From Schizochytrium sp. CCTCC M209059 (Eukaryota > Sar > Bigyra > Thraustochytrida > Thraustochytriidae): a stretch of 64,000 bases of DNA. Both the position numbers and the translations under genes were made by a program. Below, piece after piece: positions 1-9,927 of the stretch; position 1 is the first letter of the stretch, and the number at the start of each line of letters is the position of its first letter. The notes beneath the pieces were generated by a model. The model was not told where the DNA came from and ran no database searches. It saw nothing but the letters and a program-made list of their open reading frames with translations. The DNA lies in NCBI GenBank assembly GCA_000818945.1, contig KN805403.1, forward strand, positions 171,587-235,586, read 5' to 3'.

Positions 1-330
1 GAGCGCCTCCGGCGTCGACGCTGCGACGACTTCTGCAAGCTGCTTCGTCGTTCTACTGGAGGGCATTGTCAACGGCAGCCTGCCTCTGCAGCGGCGGCGT
101 GGTGCCGAGGAAGTTGCTCAAGGTCGTCGGCATCGACATGGCCGCGCGCAGTAGCGGCACGGCATGCGTTCTCTCGCCAAGGCGACTTAACCACCACCAC
201 GGCAACCTGTCGAATTCAAAGCTTGCGAGTTTTAGTTCGAGTACGCCTTAGTTGACTCCTAGTCAAGAGCCACGCCGCCAAAAATGTCGATTCTAACGAG
301 TGTCGATTCTAAAGGTTTTACCCTAGGCCT
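1..330 (-). repeat. Left arm of a perfect 330-bp inverted repeat (dispersed element end)
   Basis: Bases 1-330 are the exact reverse complement of 63508-63837. Every segment I compared matches with no mismatch or gap, and the two arms encode the same 61-codon frame. The repeat begins at or before base 1, so its outer part lies outside the window. The inner end is at 325-330 (AGGCCT). A pair of 12-base TTAGAATCGACA units 16 bases apart lies just inside the end. The outer continuation, visible only at the right arm, carries a decayed open frame. This suggests both arms are copies of one mobile element in opposite orientation. Confidence 0.93.
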
Positions 331-788
331 TTTTCTTCAGAAAACATGAGGAAAACCTCAAGGAGAACGCCTCTGGTTTTTTTCCCGCGGCGCGTCCTGC
401 TGCCTACCGGGTAGAATAAAGAAAGCATACGCGCCTCGAAGAGCGCGACTCGCAGCGCGGACGAGGAAGCCCACAGCGTGGTTGGCGCCGGGGGCGTAGC
501 GTAGCGCAGCGCAGCGCAGCGCAGCGCAGCGCAGCGCAGCGCAGCGCAGCGCAGCGCGCGTCGCTGTTTTTGCGGCCCTGGCCCACGGAAAAAAAGAAGC
601 AGGAGCGGAGGCCCGCTGCAAGGAGCGGGCTGCGAACGGCACGCTACACTCCGTCGACGTGCGGACCTTGTTCACTTGTGCCGAGGCCCACCCGCAAGGC
701 CTTGCGGCAAGCCGCCAACGCCTACCCACTGTTCGTGGGCTAGTTCTTGCTCGCGCTCTCCGCGCGTGGCAAGCGTTAATTTGGCAAG
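331..788. other. Intergenic region upstream of the E2F-like gene, with a (GCAGC)n microsatellite
   Basis: No gene is supported here. A pentanucleotide GCAGC array occupies about 497-557. The short frames on both strands are translations of this repeat and of GC-rich spacer. The rest presumably holds the promoter and 5' leader of the gene starting at 789. Confidence 0.6.
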
Positions 789-1820
789 ATGGGGCCGTCA
801 CCTCAACCCAAGAACCTCGAGAGCGACAACGAGCAGGCCAACACCGAGACCCCTGTGAATACCACGCAAAACGCGGACACGGAAAACTCGGACCATGCCG
901 ATGTCGGACGCATGGCTCGCGAAATGATAAAGGCCCTTGATACAAAAAGCGAGGATGGAGTCCAAGTCGAAGCCCTGGTCAAGGCGAAGGGCTTTCGTGC
1001 GGACGTGGCAAAACGAACCGTGCGCCTCCTCGAGGAACTGGGCCTCATCAAGATCTCGGACACAGACGCCCTCGCAACGAATGACGACCTCCCTATTGTA
1101 CACCTTGAGTCGTCATTCGGACGAGACCCCAACGCTTCATCTGCCGAGGCTTCGTCCAGTAACCTTGACGCTGCACGAGGCCTTCTTATGATTTTAGCGA
1201 TGCGAGCCAGGGTTGCAGACGCCAACCTCGAACTGAAGATGCTCGATGAGGTTGTCAATGTACTTAAAGAGGTATTGGTCGCCTCGATGACCCAGGAAAA
1301 GTGTGGCCACCTGTATATTACCGCCCAAGACCTTGCACAAACGCTTCGTGCGGAGGATCCTGAACGACAGATCCTTTTGCTTAAAGGACCGAGGTCCTCA
1401 TTACTCGTTCCAACAAAGGAAGCTGGCAGTACTACATTTCAAGTGCGTCTTCTGTCGCGGAATTCATCGCCAGACAATCAACTCGACGCGCTCCTGCTTC
1501 AAGGAGAAAAGCTCGTCCCAGTTGCCGCGACTGAGCAAGACGAAAACTTTGAAAATCTTCAACAGCCTCCGGAATCGGGAACACATAATTTTGCAACGCA
1601 AGAGTCCGCAATCTCCTTAGACAACGCCGACGCTAGCGCTGACGCGGACGCCGACAAGGAAGAAGACGATGAAGCTGACGGGACGAGGAGTCACGAAGAT
1701 GATGATGACGCGACGGCACGCGCTGCTTCGACCGTTGGGGCTAAAAAGCGAAGGATACCTTTTGAGCCTACAGAATCGTCCGAGGAACGTCCTCAGCGGA
1801 AGGCGCGATTGATACCTTGA
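789..1820 (+). CDS. Divergent E2F-family-like transcription factor
   Basis: 343 residues. Residues about 42-90 look like a small winged helix: a helix, a short turn, then KRTVRLLEELGLIKI, which lines up with the E2F recognition-helix region (RRIYDITNVLEGIGLI). The hallmark RRxYD signature is not preserved. Residues about 128-163 form an amphipathic helix. They are followed at about 170-225 by a stretch resembling the E2F coiled-coil/marked-box dimerisation domain: YITAQDLAQTL, LLLKGPRSSLLVP and FQVRLLS match E2F YVTYQDI, AIKAPPETxLxVP and QIHLKS in order and spacing. The tail is acidic (about 275-310), as in E2F activation regions, and ends with a basic AKKRR patch that could be a nuclear localisation signal. 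The start is the first in-frame ATG. Canonical E2F proteins bind DNA with a DP partner to control S-phase genes; given the lost motif, DNA binding here is uncertain. It could instead be another winged-helix protein. Confidence 0.55.
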   Translation: MGPSPQPKNLESDNEQANTETPVNTTQNADTENSDHADVGRMAREMIKALDTKSEDGVQVEALVKAKGFRADVAKRTVRLLEELGLIKISDTDALATNDDLPIVHLESSFGRDPNASSAEASSSNLDAARGLLMILAMRARVADANLELKMLDEVVNVLKEVLVASMTQEKCGHLYITAQDLAQTLRAEDPERQILLLKGPRSSLLVPTKEAGSTTFQVRLLSRNSSPDNQLDALLLQGEKLVPVAATEQDENFENLQQPPESGTHNFATQESAISLDNADASADADADKEEDDEADGTRSHEDDDDATARAASTVGAKKRRIPFEPTESSEERPQRKARLIP

Positions 1821-2112
1821 CTCTTTGTTCATGTACAAGTAAAATCTACTACGTTATTTGATTTCGATTTTAAGTTTTTACATGCTTGCTTGTTTGCTTT
1901 TGAAAAATTGCTTGTTAACTTGCTTGTTAACTTGCTTGTTGACTTGCTTGTGTGGTACAAACTCAACGTAAAATGCATGATAGAAAGCGCATGCGATTCA
2001 TCTCGCACTCGCACACGCCTTATTCGTGGTACAACATCAATGTAAAGCATGACAGAACGCGTATGCAATTCATCTCACACACGCGCACGCACACGCCTTT
2101 TCAGAGCTATCA
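1821..2112. repeat. Convergent intergenic spacer with two tandem repeat families
   Basis: At about 1897-1950 a 12-base TTGCTTGTTAAC-like unit is repeated about four times. Directly after it, about 1952-2021 and 2026-2100 are two imperfect direct copies of a 70-75 base unit, each starting GTGGTACAA and ending CACACGCCTT. They share an internal GCATGA-AGAACGCG-TGC core. The spacer separates the convergent E2F-like and Sfi1-like genes, so it lies in their 3' flanks. Confidence 0.7.
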
Positions 2113-4917
2113 TCAGGTCGCAGTGGGCTTGCGCCGAAGGACTTCGTCAAAGGTGGATGCCACATCCGAGGCTGAAGCGCACAACTTACACACACGGACA
2201 AGCCATTCAATGAGGCTGTAGATCTGCAAACCGGGCGCAGTGCAGCTTCGTATATAAAGGTCGCGAACAATGTCTGCCTCACATGGAAGTTGAAGCGCCG
2301 CAGCCAAGGCAATGAGGCCTTGGACTTCTTGTTCAAATTTGATGGTTTCATCCACGTCTTCGCTCGGTGATCTTGAAACTGATAGCTTTTCCGCGAGTTG
2401 TATGATGATTTCACGATGTTCCCACACAATGCGAAGCAACTGCAGATCAGTCATGATCTCGTCAGGACACGAAGAGGGAGGAAAGATTGAACCAGACGCT
2501 GCGAATCGCCTTCTTGCCAGCGAGATCACCTCTTGTGCCCATACGGCACGCGGTATGTCCTGCAGAAAGTGATCAAGACGGATCATGAAGCCCTGGACAC
2601 CCACAGTGGTCATAGTGTTGGTTTCGACGTAATCGACGACGTCCTCTGCATTACAAAGATTCATGACACGTCGCACAGCATCGTCGCGCAACAGGTCAAA
2701 GTCTCGGGCGAACATGAACATGTCTCTGAGGGAGGCCCCGCTCTTGTTTGCAGTGTATTGTGATACAATCTGCATCAAAGGTTCTTCAAATAAAATGCCG
2801 TTTTTGCGCCTTAGCAAAGACCATGCACGCAAACAACGGCACAATAAATGAGTAATGTAGTGCAGACGAGCCCCTCGTGACCGACGAAAGGCAGCATGCA
2901 ATTCTGAGCAAACCCTTCGTTTTTGACGTCTTGTCTCTTTGCGCAATAATCGTACACTTTCTTTGGCCTGACGCATGGCCTTTTTCCATTCATCGAATGC
3001 ACTGCAAAGGATGGTCATATTTTCCTTCGCCTTAGTCACCACGGCAGTCCAGTGCACAAACCTCCGCAGCATGACTTCTGATTGGCATTTTTTCATCACA
3101 ATAGTCCAGCGTAAAATCGCGCGATTGCGTCGAAATGAGTGTTGCCAGCGTCGAAACGCCACTGCGACCTTGCAGTATCGAGCCCATGCTTTCAAAGTAT
3201 GACTCACGCGCTTTTGATCGAGTCGGAATTGAAGGGCAGCCTCGCGGAACCTCCTCTTTCGCAAGCTTGTATGAGCCGAGAGTCTCCACGCGTCAAAATG
3301 GAGCTGCAAACAGTTTTGAAGGACATTTGATTGTAGTACCTTGAAGCTGACACGAAGGTGTCGCGTTGCAATCGTTCGCTCAAGCTTGGCCCGCCGCACC
3401 CATTGCGCAATAAGGTCTCGCATTTGACTGGCAACAACTGTTTCGTGCCATCGACGCCAAAATCTCTGTAGCATACTGCCAAGTCTCCACATACGCAAGT
3501 AACGCACAATGACGTTGCGTTTGTACCATCTGCGAGCTTTGCGTGATCGATGACGCTTGCGAGCACTTGCGTACAATTTCATTGCACGAAACGCATTAAC
3601 TTGTCTTCTCCACTGGACTTGGTTGTCAAATCGTTTGACGCGCGCATACAGGTCCACAAATGCAGAGAGCTGGGTTGCTAGGCATGCATGCCGCCAACGT
3701 TTGAGCGCGGGTACAAGTTGACTTCTTCTTGCGCATTTTCTCCAGCGCGAGAAAGCGTCACAAAGTTCGCGCTTGGTCGACACGCCGTTTACAATGGCAC
3801 GAATCTTTCGTTGGACGTATGCGTGATGTGCTAAGCCTTTGAAACCCCATTCCAAAAGCGAGTGCTTTCGCGCAGATTTCATGCGCACGATAATGGCCCA
3901 CGATTTCATGAATCTGCGCAACTGATCGACCCGGAGCACCATGCACCACACACCCCAAGCTTTCTCGAGGAAGTGCAGCTGGCGCGTGTGCGACTCTAGA
4001 CGGCGCCACGCAGCAAAGAGGCACAACGTGGAGCGCAGTATGCCCATACGTCTGAGTAAGCGCCGTGAATGCACAGTAAACGAATTCCATTGCTTGAAGC
4101 GGTTCCAAAGCCTCTGACGTTCCAGATTGCGTTGGCAAATAGAAACGCCACGCTTTTGTTGGAGATTTCGTGTCACGGCATCGCTCCATCGGAGATAAGC
4201 CCAGCGTTTGCTAGACTTTTTGCACAGTCGTTGCAGTCGGTGGCCCCATCTTTTCCATGTTCCAAAAGCATTTCGGAGACAGCGTTCGCAAGCAAGTCGT
4301 TCTTCGAGTTTTTGGAGTTTTTGCGCTCTGGCCTGTGTTCTCCAGACGGCGAGTGTCTGGCGAAGAATGGCTCGATATGTTTTCCAAAGCCGCATGGCAG
4401 CAAAGGCTCGATTTTTGCGTTTCCAATCGCAAACAAAGATGGCAAGACCGGATTGTGGTGAAAAGAGATGCGGGGGCATGGTTCTTTCCAGACCGCGTTG
4501 ATCCAATGCCAAACATGATTCTTGCTGCATTTTTGAGATGGCGAGACGACGGCAGTTACCACTTTCATTTTTTGTAAACATCACTTTCGCTGTTTCGATA
4601 GTCCTCGTTTCTGACTGTGAGGGATTCGCAAAATTTCTCTTCTCTTCTGAATGTTTACAAGAGAGATTAAGACGTGCGCTTTTTCTGTCGAGAGCAGTTT
4701 GAAGAATACCTTTGCGACGCGGCGGAATTTGCACATGACTGCAGTTTGCCGAGAGCGCGCTGTTTTCTCTGTTGTCGTCATTGTCGTCGTCGCCGTCGTC
4801 GCCGTCTTTGAGTCTGGGCTTGACGCGAGCTTGAAAATCGACCCTTTGCGGCTGAAAAACGTGTTTCCCAGACGCCGCCCTTACCTTCGAGGGCTGCAAG
4901 GGCCGCAGCTCGTCCAT
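2113..4917 (-). CDS. Sfi1-like centrin-binding repeat protein
   Basis: About 934 residues from the chosen start. From residue about 170 to 690 the protein is a chain of basic, Trp- and Leu-rich helical units in which a W recurs every 20-35 residues (FxxWR, FRRW, LRRFVHW, AFDEWKK). This is the Sfi1 centrin-binding repeat pattern. Sfi1 proteins form long helices coated with centrin at centrosomes, basal bodies and bridge structures. The C-terminal 230 residues leave this pattern and form a mixed helical region I do not recognise. The frame is open back to 5241, but codons upstream of 4917 translate a (GCAA)n microsatellite and GC-rich leader, so the ATG at 4915-4917 (MDELRPLQ) is preferred. An Asp-rich stretch follows soon after it. 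A basal-body role fits the flagellar dynein in the same window. Confidence 0.8.
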   Translation of the reverse strand: MDELRPLQPSKVRAASGKHVFQPQRVDFQARVKPRLKDGDDGDDDNDDNRENSALSANCSHVQIPPRRKGILQTALDRKSARLNLSCKHSEEKRNFANPSQSETRTIETAKVMFTKNESGNCRRLAISKMQQESCLALDQRGLERTMPPHLFSPQSGLAIFVCDWKRKNRAFAAMRLWKTYRAILRQTLAVWRTQARAQKLQKLEERLACERCLRNAFGTWKRWGHRLQRLCKKSSKRWAYLRWSDAVTRNLQQKRGVSICQRNLERQRLWNRFKQWNSFTVHSRRLLRRMGILRSTLCLFAAWRRLESHTRQLHFLEKAWGVWCMVLRVDQLRRFMKSWAIIVRMKSARKHSLLEWGFKGLAHHAYVQRKIRAIVNGVSTKRELCDAFSRWRKCARRSQLVPALKRWRHACLATQLSAFVDLYARVKRFDNQVQWRRQVNAFRAMKLYASARKRHRSRKARRWYKRNVIVRYLRMWRLGSMLQRFWRRWHETVVASQMRDLIAQWVRRAKLERTIATRHLRVSFKVLQSNVLQNCLQLHFDAWRLSAHTSLRKRRFREAALQFRLDQKRVSHTLKAWARYCKVAVAFRRWQHSFRRNRAILRWTIVMKKCQSEVMLRRFVHWTAVVTKAKENMTILCSAFDEWKKAMRQAKESVRLLRKETRRQKRRVCSELHAAFRRSRGARLHYITHLLCRCLRAWSLLRRKNGILFEEPLMQIVSQYTANKSGASLRDMFMFARDFDLLRDDAVRRVMNLCNAEDVVDYVETNTMTTVGVQGFMIRLDHFLQDIPRAVWAQEVISLARRRFAASGSIFPPSSCPDEIMTDLQLLRIVWEHREIIIQLAEKLSVSRSPSEDVDETIKFEQEVQGLIALAAALQLPCEADIVRDLYIRSCTAPGLQIYSLIEWLVRVCKLCASASDVASTFDEVLRRKPTAT

Positions 4918-5207
4918 CGTGCTGACCCGCCAAATCCTTGGCCGCCCTGTCGAAGCAACCAGATACCGCGATCCTCGACTTCCACGAGCAGAAGTCGCGG
5001 TAGTACTACAGGGCACCTTCAACGTTCCTCTCCGCAAAAGGATTTCGAGCTGCACGTCTAGCTTTTCAAGTTGATAAAACCGAGCACAGCAGCGTCCACA
5101 GCGTGCGAGTGAGCGCCTTGCCTCGCCTTGCCTTGGCGGGCGCACAGGCCGCGTCGGCGACCGCGTTGGCGGCCGAGCCTCCGCAGGTCCAGAGCAAAGC
5201 GGTTCTG

Positions 5208-5243
<36 letters not shown>

Positions 5244-5609
5244 TTATTCAAACGAAGTTCAAAAACAAGCAGATGCGGGCCAGCAAAAGCCCAACCATCG
5301 GCATCCCCGGAGCGCTCGAGACGTCTGACGCTTCTGCGCGCAAGCTCGCTAGCTCGCACGAGTGAGCCGGCGAGGGCTGGGGTTGGGGCCACGCTGCGCG
5401 CGGGCAGAGCGTCGTCGCACGGCAAGCGCTACGTTCTTCGTGGTGGTGCGACGGAGATTGGCGCCTCACGCGACCGGCGCGAGAGCGCGTTCTTGCTTGC
5501 TCGCGCAGGTTTTGCTTGGAGCATTCGCAAGAGAGAGCAGCCAAGAGAACTTCAGGCAGAGGCTAGACGTGCGTGCGGGCGGGCAGGCGTGCGTACGCTG
5601 GTTGGCAAC
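4918..5609. promoter_or_regulatory. Divergent promoter region between the Sfi1-like and RMI1 genes, with (GCAA)n
   Basis: About 690 bases separate the two chosen start codons. A tetranucleotide GCAA array lies at about 5213-5243. Open frames cross the region on both strands but their translations are low-complexity Arg/Ala/Leu, as expected of GC-rich leaders. Both genes must be transcribed outward from here. No TATA-like element stands out. Confidence 0.5.
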
Positions 5610-7070
5610 ATGTCTGCTGATGTGATCATGCTTGTGGACGACGAAGAGGAAGAGGAAAAGGCGAAAGAGTCTGGTCGTGGCGACGGGGATAGCGTCTGCA
5701 GCGTGAACTTATCCGACAACGGCGCGGCGAATCGCAGCAGGCGTGCTGGATCTGGCGCGACAAATAGGGCTGCACAGGGTGCTGCAGCTGCCAAAGTCAT
5801 TGATGGATCATGCGGGCTTGCGCTGCGGTCGAGATGGGTCGAGGCGTCAAGCTTTCGTGGTGAAGACGCGGTCTTGGATCGACTTTTGGACGCCGATTTG
5901 CGCGTCGCCAGCAACGGGTCAACAATGCCGACAAATGTAAACGACCTTCACGATGTCACACTAGGTGGCAGCATTCTTTTGCAGATTGTCTCAGCCTCGG
6001 ACGTGGCAAGGTCGAAGCGGGTTCTCGACAAGATCAAACAGGACGTTGAAGAAAACGAGCACGATGAAGGGGACGAGGATGTGAGCCCAAATCCGCGCAA
6101 CAATGGAAACGCAAGGTCTGGACCCGCTTCCAAACGTCTTCTCAAGCTCGATCTCACAGACGGAAAGACTCGTGTGGTGGGTATTGAACATCAGCGAATC
6201 GAGGCGCTTCGGGGCTATCCGGGGGAGAAACTACTCATCAGTAACGTGCCTGTTCGGCGAGGCATATTGCTTCTCGGCCCAAACACGGTGCGCGTCTTGG
6301 GAGGCAAAGATATTCGCGAGCCCAAAGCGTCTGCTGCAGCGAGTGTTTCCGGACCGAAGGCAAGCACAACAAGGCCAAGGACCGGCCCGCGCTCTCGAAT
6401 CGCAAATGAGGCCAATGTCGGTGTCGGCAATGCAACGCTTGATTCAGGTCCACCACATTCCATCGTTTCGATGAGTGTGTCTGCCCCTGTACTTGTACCC
6501 GCGCCTGCGCCCGCGTCAGCGCGAGGGAGCACAGCGGGTACGTCGGTCGCAAGTTGCGCGCCTGTTTCAGTCGACCGGAGAGCGTCAGCCGCAACGCTAG
6601 GCAGCGAAGCAAACAGCAGCCGCAGCATGAGTAGCACCAGCAGCACGGGCATCACCAAAGGGAAGATGCGAGGTTTTCTGTATCTTGAAAAGTTTGTGCC
6701 TGGGCAGACTGCTTCGGTCAAGGGCTTTGTTTCGAGTATCTGCGAGTTTTCGGTGAAACCAGAAGGGTGTTCGCTGCGGTTGGAAATCGGGGACGGGCGG
6801 TCGGTTTGTGTTGCTACAGTTTCGCACGCTCCGCTGGAGATGCTCTTGGAGCGCTCGACCGCCGAGATTCGAGAGCTCAAGCGGACGCAGCGGCAGGCGT
6901 ATAAGGCGCACATGAATCATGTGAGCAGCAAGATCCGAGCTCTCGAGGGGGTCTTTCGGATGCAGCGTCTGCACCACAATGCTCAAACATTTATGTTGGT
7001 CAGTGTGGAGGGCGCCGTTCGAATGAAGGAGTACGCAAGCTTTTTATGCGCTGCGCTTGCATCCAAATGA
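5610..7070 (+). CDS. RMI1: RMI1 homologue (RecQ-mediated genome instability protein 1)
   Basis: 486 residues from the ATG at 5610; the frame is open upstream, but the extra 39 codons look like leader. An acidic start is followed by an N-terminal helical bundle with the conserved LGGSILLQIVSASDV segment. The first OB fold follows: LLKLDLTDGKTRVVGIEHQRI, then ISNVPVRRGILLLGPNTVRVLGG, which is the RMI1 signature (LTDGxTxxxGIE, VPVRxGxLLLxPxNxxxLGG). A Ser/Ala-rich linker leads to a C-terminal second OB fold (about residues 350-486, GFLYLEKFVPGQTASVKGFV) like the RMI1 C-terminal domain that contacts BLM-type complexes. RMI1 works with topoisomerase III and RecQ helicases to dissolve double Holliday junctions in the nucleus. 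The gene converges on DPM2 with only 72 bases between stop codons. Confidence 0.87.
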   Translation: MSADVIMLVDDEEEEEKAKESGRGDGDSVCSVNLSDNGAANRSRRAGSGATNRAAQGAAAAKVIDGSCGLALRSRWVEASSFRGEDAVLDRLLDADLRVASNGSTMPTNVNDLHDVTLGGSILLQIVSASDVARSKRVLDKIKQDVEENEHDEGDEDVSPNPRNNGNARSGPASKRLLKLDLTDGKTRVVGIEHQRIEALRGYPGEKLLISNVPVRRGILLLGPNTVRVLGGKDIREPKASAAASVSGPKASTTRPRTGPRSRIANEANVGVGNATLDSGPPHSIVSMSVSAPVLVPAPAPASARGSTAGTSVASCAPVSVDRRASAATLGSEANSSRSMSSTSSTGITKGKMRGFLYLEKFVPGQTASVKGFVSSICEFSVKPEGCSLRLEIGDGRSVCVATVSHAPLEMLLERSTAEIRELKRTQRQAYKAHMNHVSSKIRALEGVFRMQRLHHNAQTFMLVSVEGAVRMKEYASFLCAALASK

Positions 7071-7142
7071 CCAACCAACGTGATGGATCTGATTAATGGA
7101 GTGTTGTATTGAATTTCATTTAGTGTATTTTACATGTGTAAG

Positions 7143-7548
7143 TCAGGCGTCCCGTTTGAGCAAGTGTAATCCGAAAAGGATGAGAACACCCGTGAAAGCG
7201 ATCATGAGTGCCAGTGAAGGCGCCAGCAGTGCGTATATCCTCGGTGGAAAGAGTGCGGCGAGTGGATGTCCATGACCGACGAGCGGCTGCGCGAGATTGA
7301 ATTCATTTTTTTTCCCCCTTTGTTGTCAGCTTTCACTGTCTTTAGCCATACTGGGCTTGGGCTTTGGCCGACTGCTCGGCGCGTGAGCCTGCCGGCCTTG
7401 GATCCTCTGATCCAGGTTCACAAGATGATCTATACCGTGCAACCGTGTCTGTTGAACTCACCGTGACCAGAAGCCAAGCCACAAAGAAGACAAAGACTGC
7501 CGTCCCCGACGTCGCTAGCGCGCGTAGCGTGGGGCCGTGCGCGCTCAT
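7143..7548 (-). CDS. DPM2: Two-exon DPM2 homologue (regulatory subunit of dolichol-phosphate mannose synthase)
   Basis: Exon 1 is 7462-7548 (29 codons) and exon 2 is 7143-7286 (47 codons plus stop). The 175-base intron is 7287-7461, with donor GTGAGT and acceptor CGCAG, phase 0. The spliced protein is 76 residues. Exon 1 gives one membrane span (AVFVFFVAWLLV). Exon 2 begins PLVGHGHPLAALFPPRIYAL and continues into a second span (LALMIAFTGVLILFGLHLL), ending KRDA. Order, spacing and motifs match animal and fungal DPM2: a first span ending AW..L, a short hydrophilic loop, FLPRxYA, a second span, then a basic tail. DPM2 is about 80-85 residues in most species and stabilises the DPM1 catalytic subunit in the endoplasmic reticulum. 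I found it by splicing; neither exon alone makes a convincing gene. Confidence 0.85.
7287..7461 (-). other. Intron of the DPM2 gene
   Basis: 175 bases, GTGAGT at the 5' end and CAG at the 3' end on the minus strand. Reading through without splicing adds a hydrophilic tail to exon 1 with no relation to DPM2, whereas splicing joins two halves of the DPM2 pattern in frame. Confidence 0.8.
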
Positions 7549-8395
7549 AACTCCCGCGAGATCTTTTTTTACTCCAGCTCACTCACGGCGCCGTCGGGCT
7601 GTCGCCGCCGCAGGGCGGCCCAAAGCTCGCACTAAGGCCTCTTTTTGCGATCCGTTAGGCCTCTTTCGTGAAAGCCCTCTGTGGAATGCGCAGAAGAACC
7701 CAGGGGGGTTGGTTCGTTTACGCACTGCACCCGCTCCTCTATAGTGGAGTGACCGACTGGAGGAGACGATAAAATGCGACCGGCACGGTCGTGATCACTT
7801 GCTTTGTGGCTTGGACGACCATAGACTGACGGACGTGCACGAGGTATCGATCGCACCACCGACACGAAGACGAAAAAGGAGAAGAAGAGTAAAAGAAGAA
7901 GAATTAACTGGCCAGAAAGGAGTGCTCTCGCGAGCGGAGCGTTGTTTCTCTGTTCTTCATCTAGAGAAGACAAGACCAAGCAAGCAGGCAAGACAGTCAG
8001 TCTGACAGAGACACGCGATACAAGAAAAAAGGAGGCAGGCAGGCAGGCGGTCAAGCGAGGTTGAGACATACGCCGCCACTTGCAAAGTCGAGGACAGACC
8101 AACGCCGCTGCGTGGGGCGGGGGCGAAGGCGGCAGCGAACGGAGAGGCTGGCCAACACGGTGCGAACAAACGAGGCAATCACTCGCTCACGCATACGTTT
8201 ACGCATAGGCCAAAAGGTCTTGGCGGTCTGTCTGTCTGTTTGTTTGGCTGGCTGGTCAAACATAAAAGCACCTAGCACAGGAGGTGAGTGAGGTGAGGCG
8301 GCGGCTACGACGTTTGCGCAAAGCCACGCAGACGTAAGCGGCGCCGCGCGGGCGCCGCAGCCGCGCGGAAGCTAGACATTGTTGAAAAAACCAAA
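7549..8395. promoter_or_regulatory. Divergent promoter region between DPM2 and the CDKL kinase
   Basis: No gene is supported. It holds short GCAA/GGCA microsatellite patches (about 7975-7995 and 8030-8048), a CCACTTGC motif at 8076-8083 (reverse complement of the GCAAGTGG motif clustered elsewhere in the window) and two AGGCCTCTTT copies near 7637 and 7659. Leaders and promoters of both flanking genes must lie here. Confidence 0.45.
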
Positions 8396-9889
8396 ATGAA
8401 CAAGTACGAAGTACAAGGCATTGTCGGAGAAGGTGCTTATGGCGTGGTGCTCAAGTGCCGAAACAAGGAAACATCCGAGGTTGTAGCAATCAAGAAGTTT
8501 AAAGAGGGCGAGGATGACGAGATTGTGCGCAAGACGACACTGCGCGAAGTGAAGATTTTGCGCATGCTCAAACACCCAAACATTGTCGACCTGCGCGAGG
8601 CCTTTCGGCGAAAGGGCAAGCTATACCTTGTTTTCGAGTATGTGCACAACAATCTTCTCGAGGTACTCGAGGAGCGACCAAACGGCCTCGACGAGGAACT
8701 TGTGCGAAGGTACATTTTCCAGCTCTGCATGGCTATTTTTTGGTGCCACAGCAACAACGTAATTCACCGCGACATCAAGCCGGAAAACCTCTTGGTGAAT
8801 CGTGACCACACACTCAAGTTGTGTGACTTCGGTTTTGCACGAACCATAAAGTCTTCCTCGCAGGCGCTGACGGACTACGTGTCGACACGGTGGTACCGCG
8901 CGCCCGAGCTTTTGCTGGGTTGCACGCAGTACGACTGGAGTGTCGACTATTGGTCAATTGGGTGCATTATGGGCGAGCTGACGGATGGGCAACCCATGTA
9001 CCCTGGCGAGAGCGAAGTGGACCAGCTGTATATAATTCAGCGGATCCTGGGCCCGTTGACACCGGCGCAGAACGAGCTATTCTTGCGGAATCCGCGCTTT
9101 GCGGGTCTCAAGTTCCCCTCGATGCACAATCCGGAGACGTTGCAGCGAAAATACATGGGCAAGCTCGGCAAGCAGGCCATGTCATTTATGACGAGTCTCA
9201 TGCGTATGGACCCTCGGGAACGTCTGCAGGGCCGTGCGGCGCTGGAGCATCCATACTTTGAGGGCCTCAAGTCAGAATTTGCCGACATGTACGCAGCTTT
9301 GGGGCTAGACGCCTCCCCGGTGCGTGGCGAGGCGCCAAACGCTGCGGGACCTGCTGCTGCGCAGGCGGATCGGCCTCCAACAGGTGGACGGAGCGAGCTC
9401 CGCTCGCGAGGTCGGCGAGGTCGAGACGGTCGCAGGCGAGAGCAGCGTTCGGAGCGTTCGGAGCGTGCGGAGCGCAAGCAAAGCAAGCGTCAAGGCGGGA
9501 GTCAGCAGCAGCAGCAGCATGGCGGCAGCGGATCTTACTCGGTGGAGGAGGAAAAGGAAGCCGAGTATGGTGGTGCGGGGAACCCCGTGCATTCGGGCCG
9601 TGGCGAGGGCCACGGTCGAAAGCGCGATTCGCGTTCACGACGCTCGCATCGCGGCGAGTCTGCAGGTTCGCAAAGTTCCGTGGGAGGGGATTTTGACCGT
9701 CGCACGCATGAGCGCAGGCGCGACTCCGCGCACGAATCACATCATGCCGGCAGCAGTAGTGGCGGCGGTGGCGGTGGAAATTCGGGGCGTAGGTCGAAGA
9801 AGAAGCAACGTGCGGAGATAAACAACTATGAGAACCAGAGCTATCACCACCATCATCACCAACACCACAACCATCATCATCACCATACT

Positions 9890-9927
<38 letters not shown>

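Noticed and set aside
66..251. 61-codon frame present in both inverted-repeat arms
   Set aside because: It is duplicated only because the repeat is. It is antisense to the decayed frame of the element and has no recognisable domain.
497..557. Short regular repeats considered as a CRISPR array
   Set aside because: Units of 5 bases without spacers are microsatellites, and the genome is eukaryotic.
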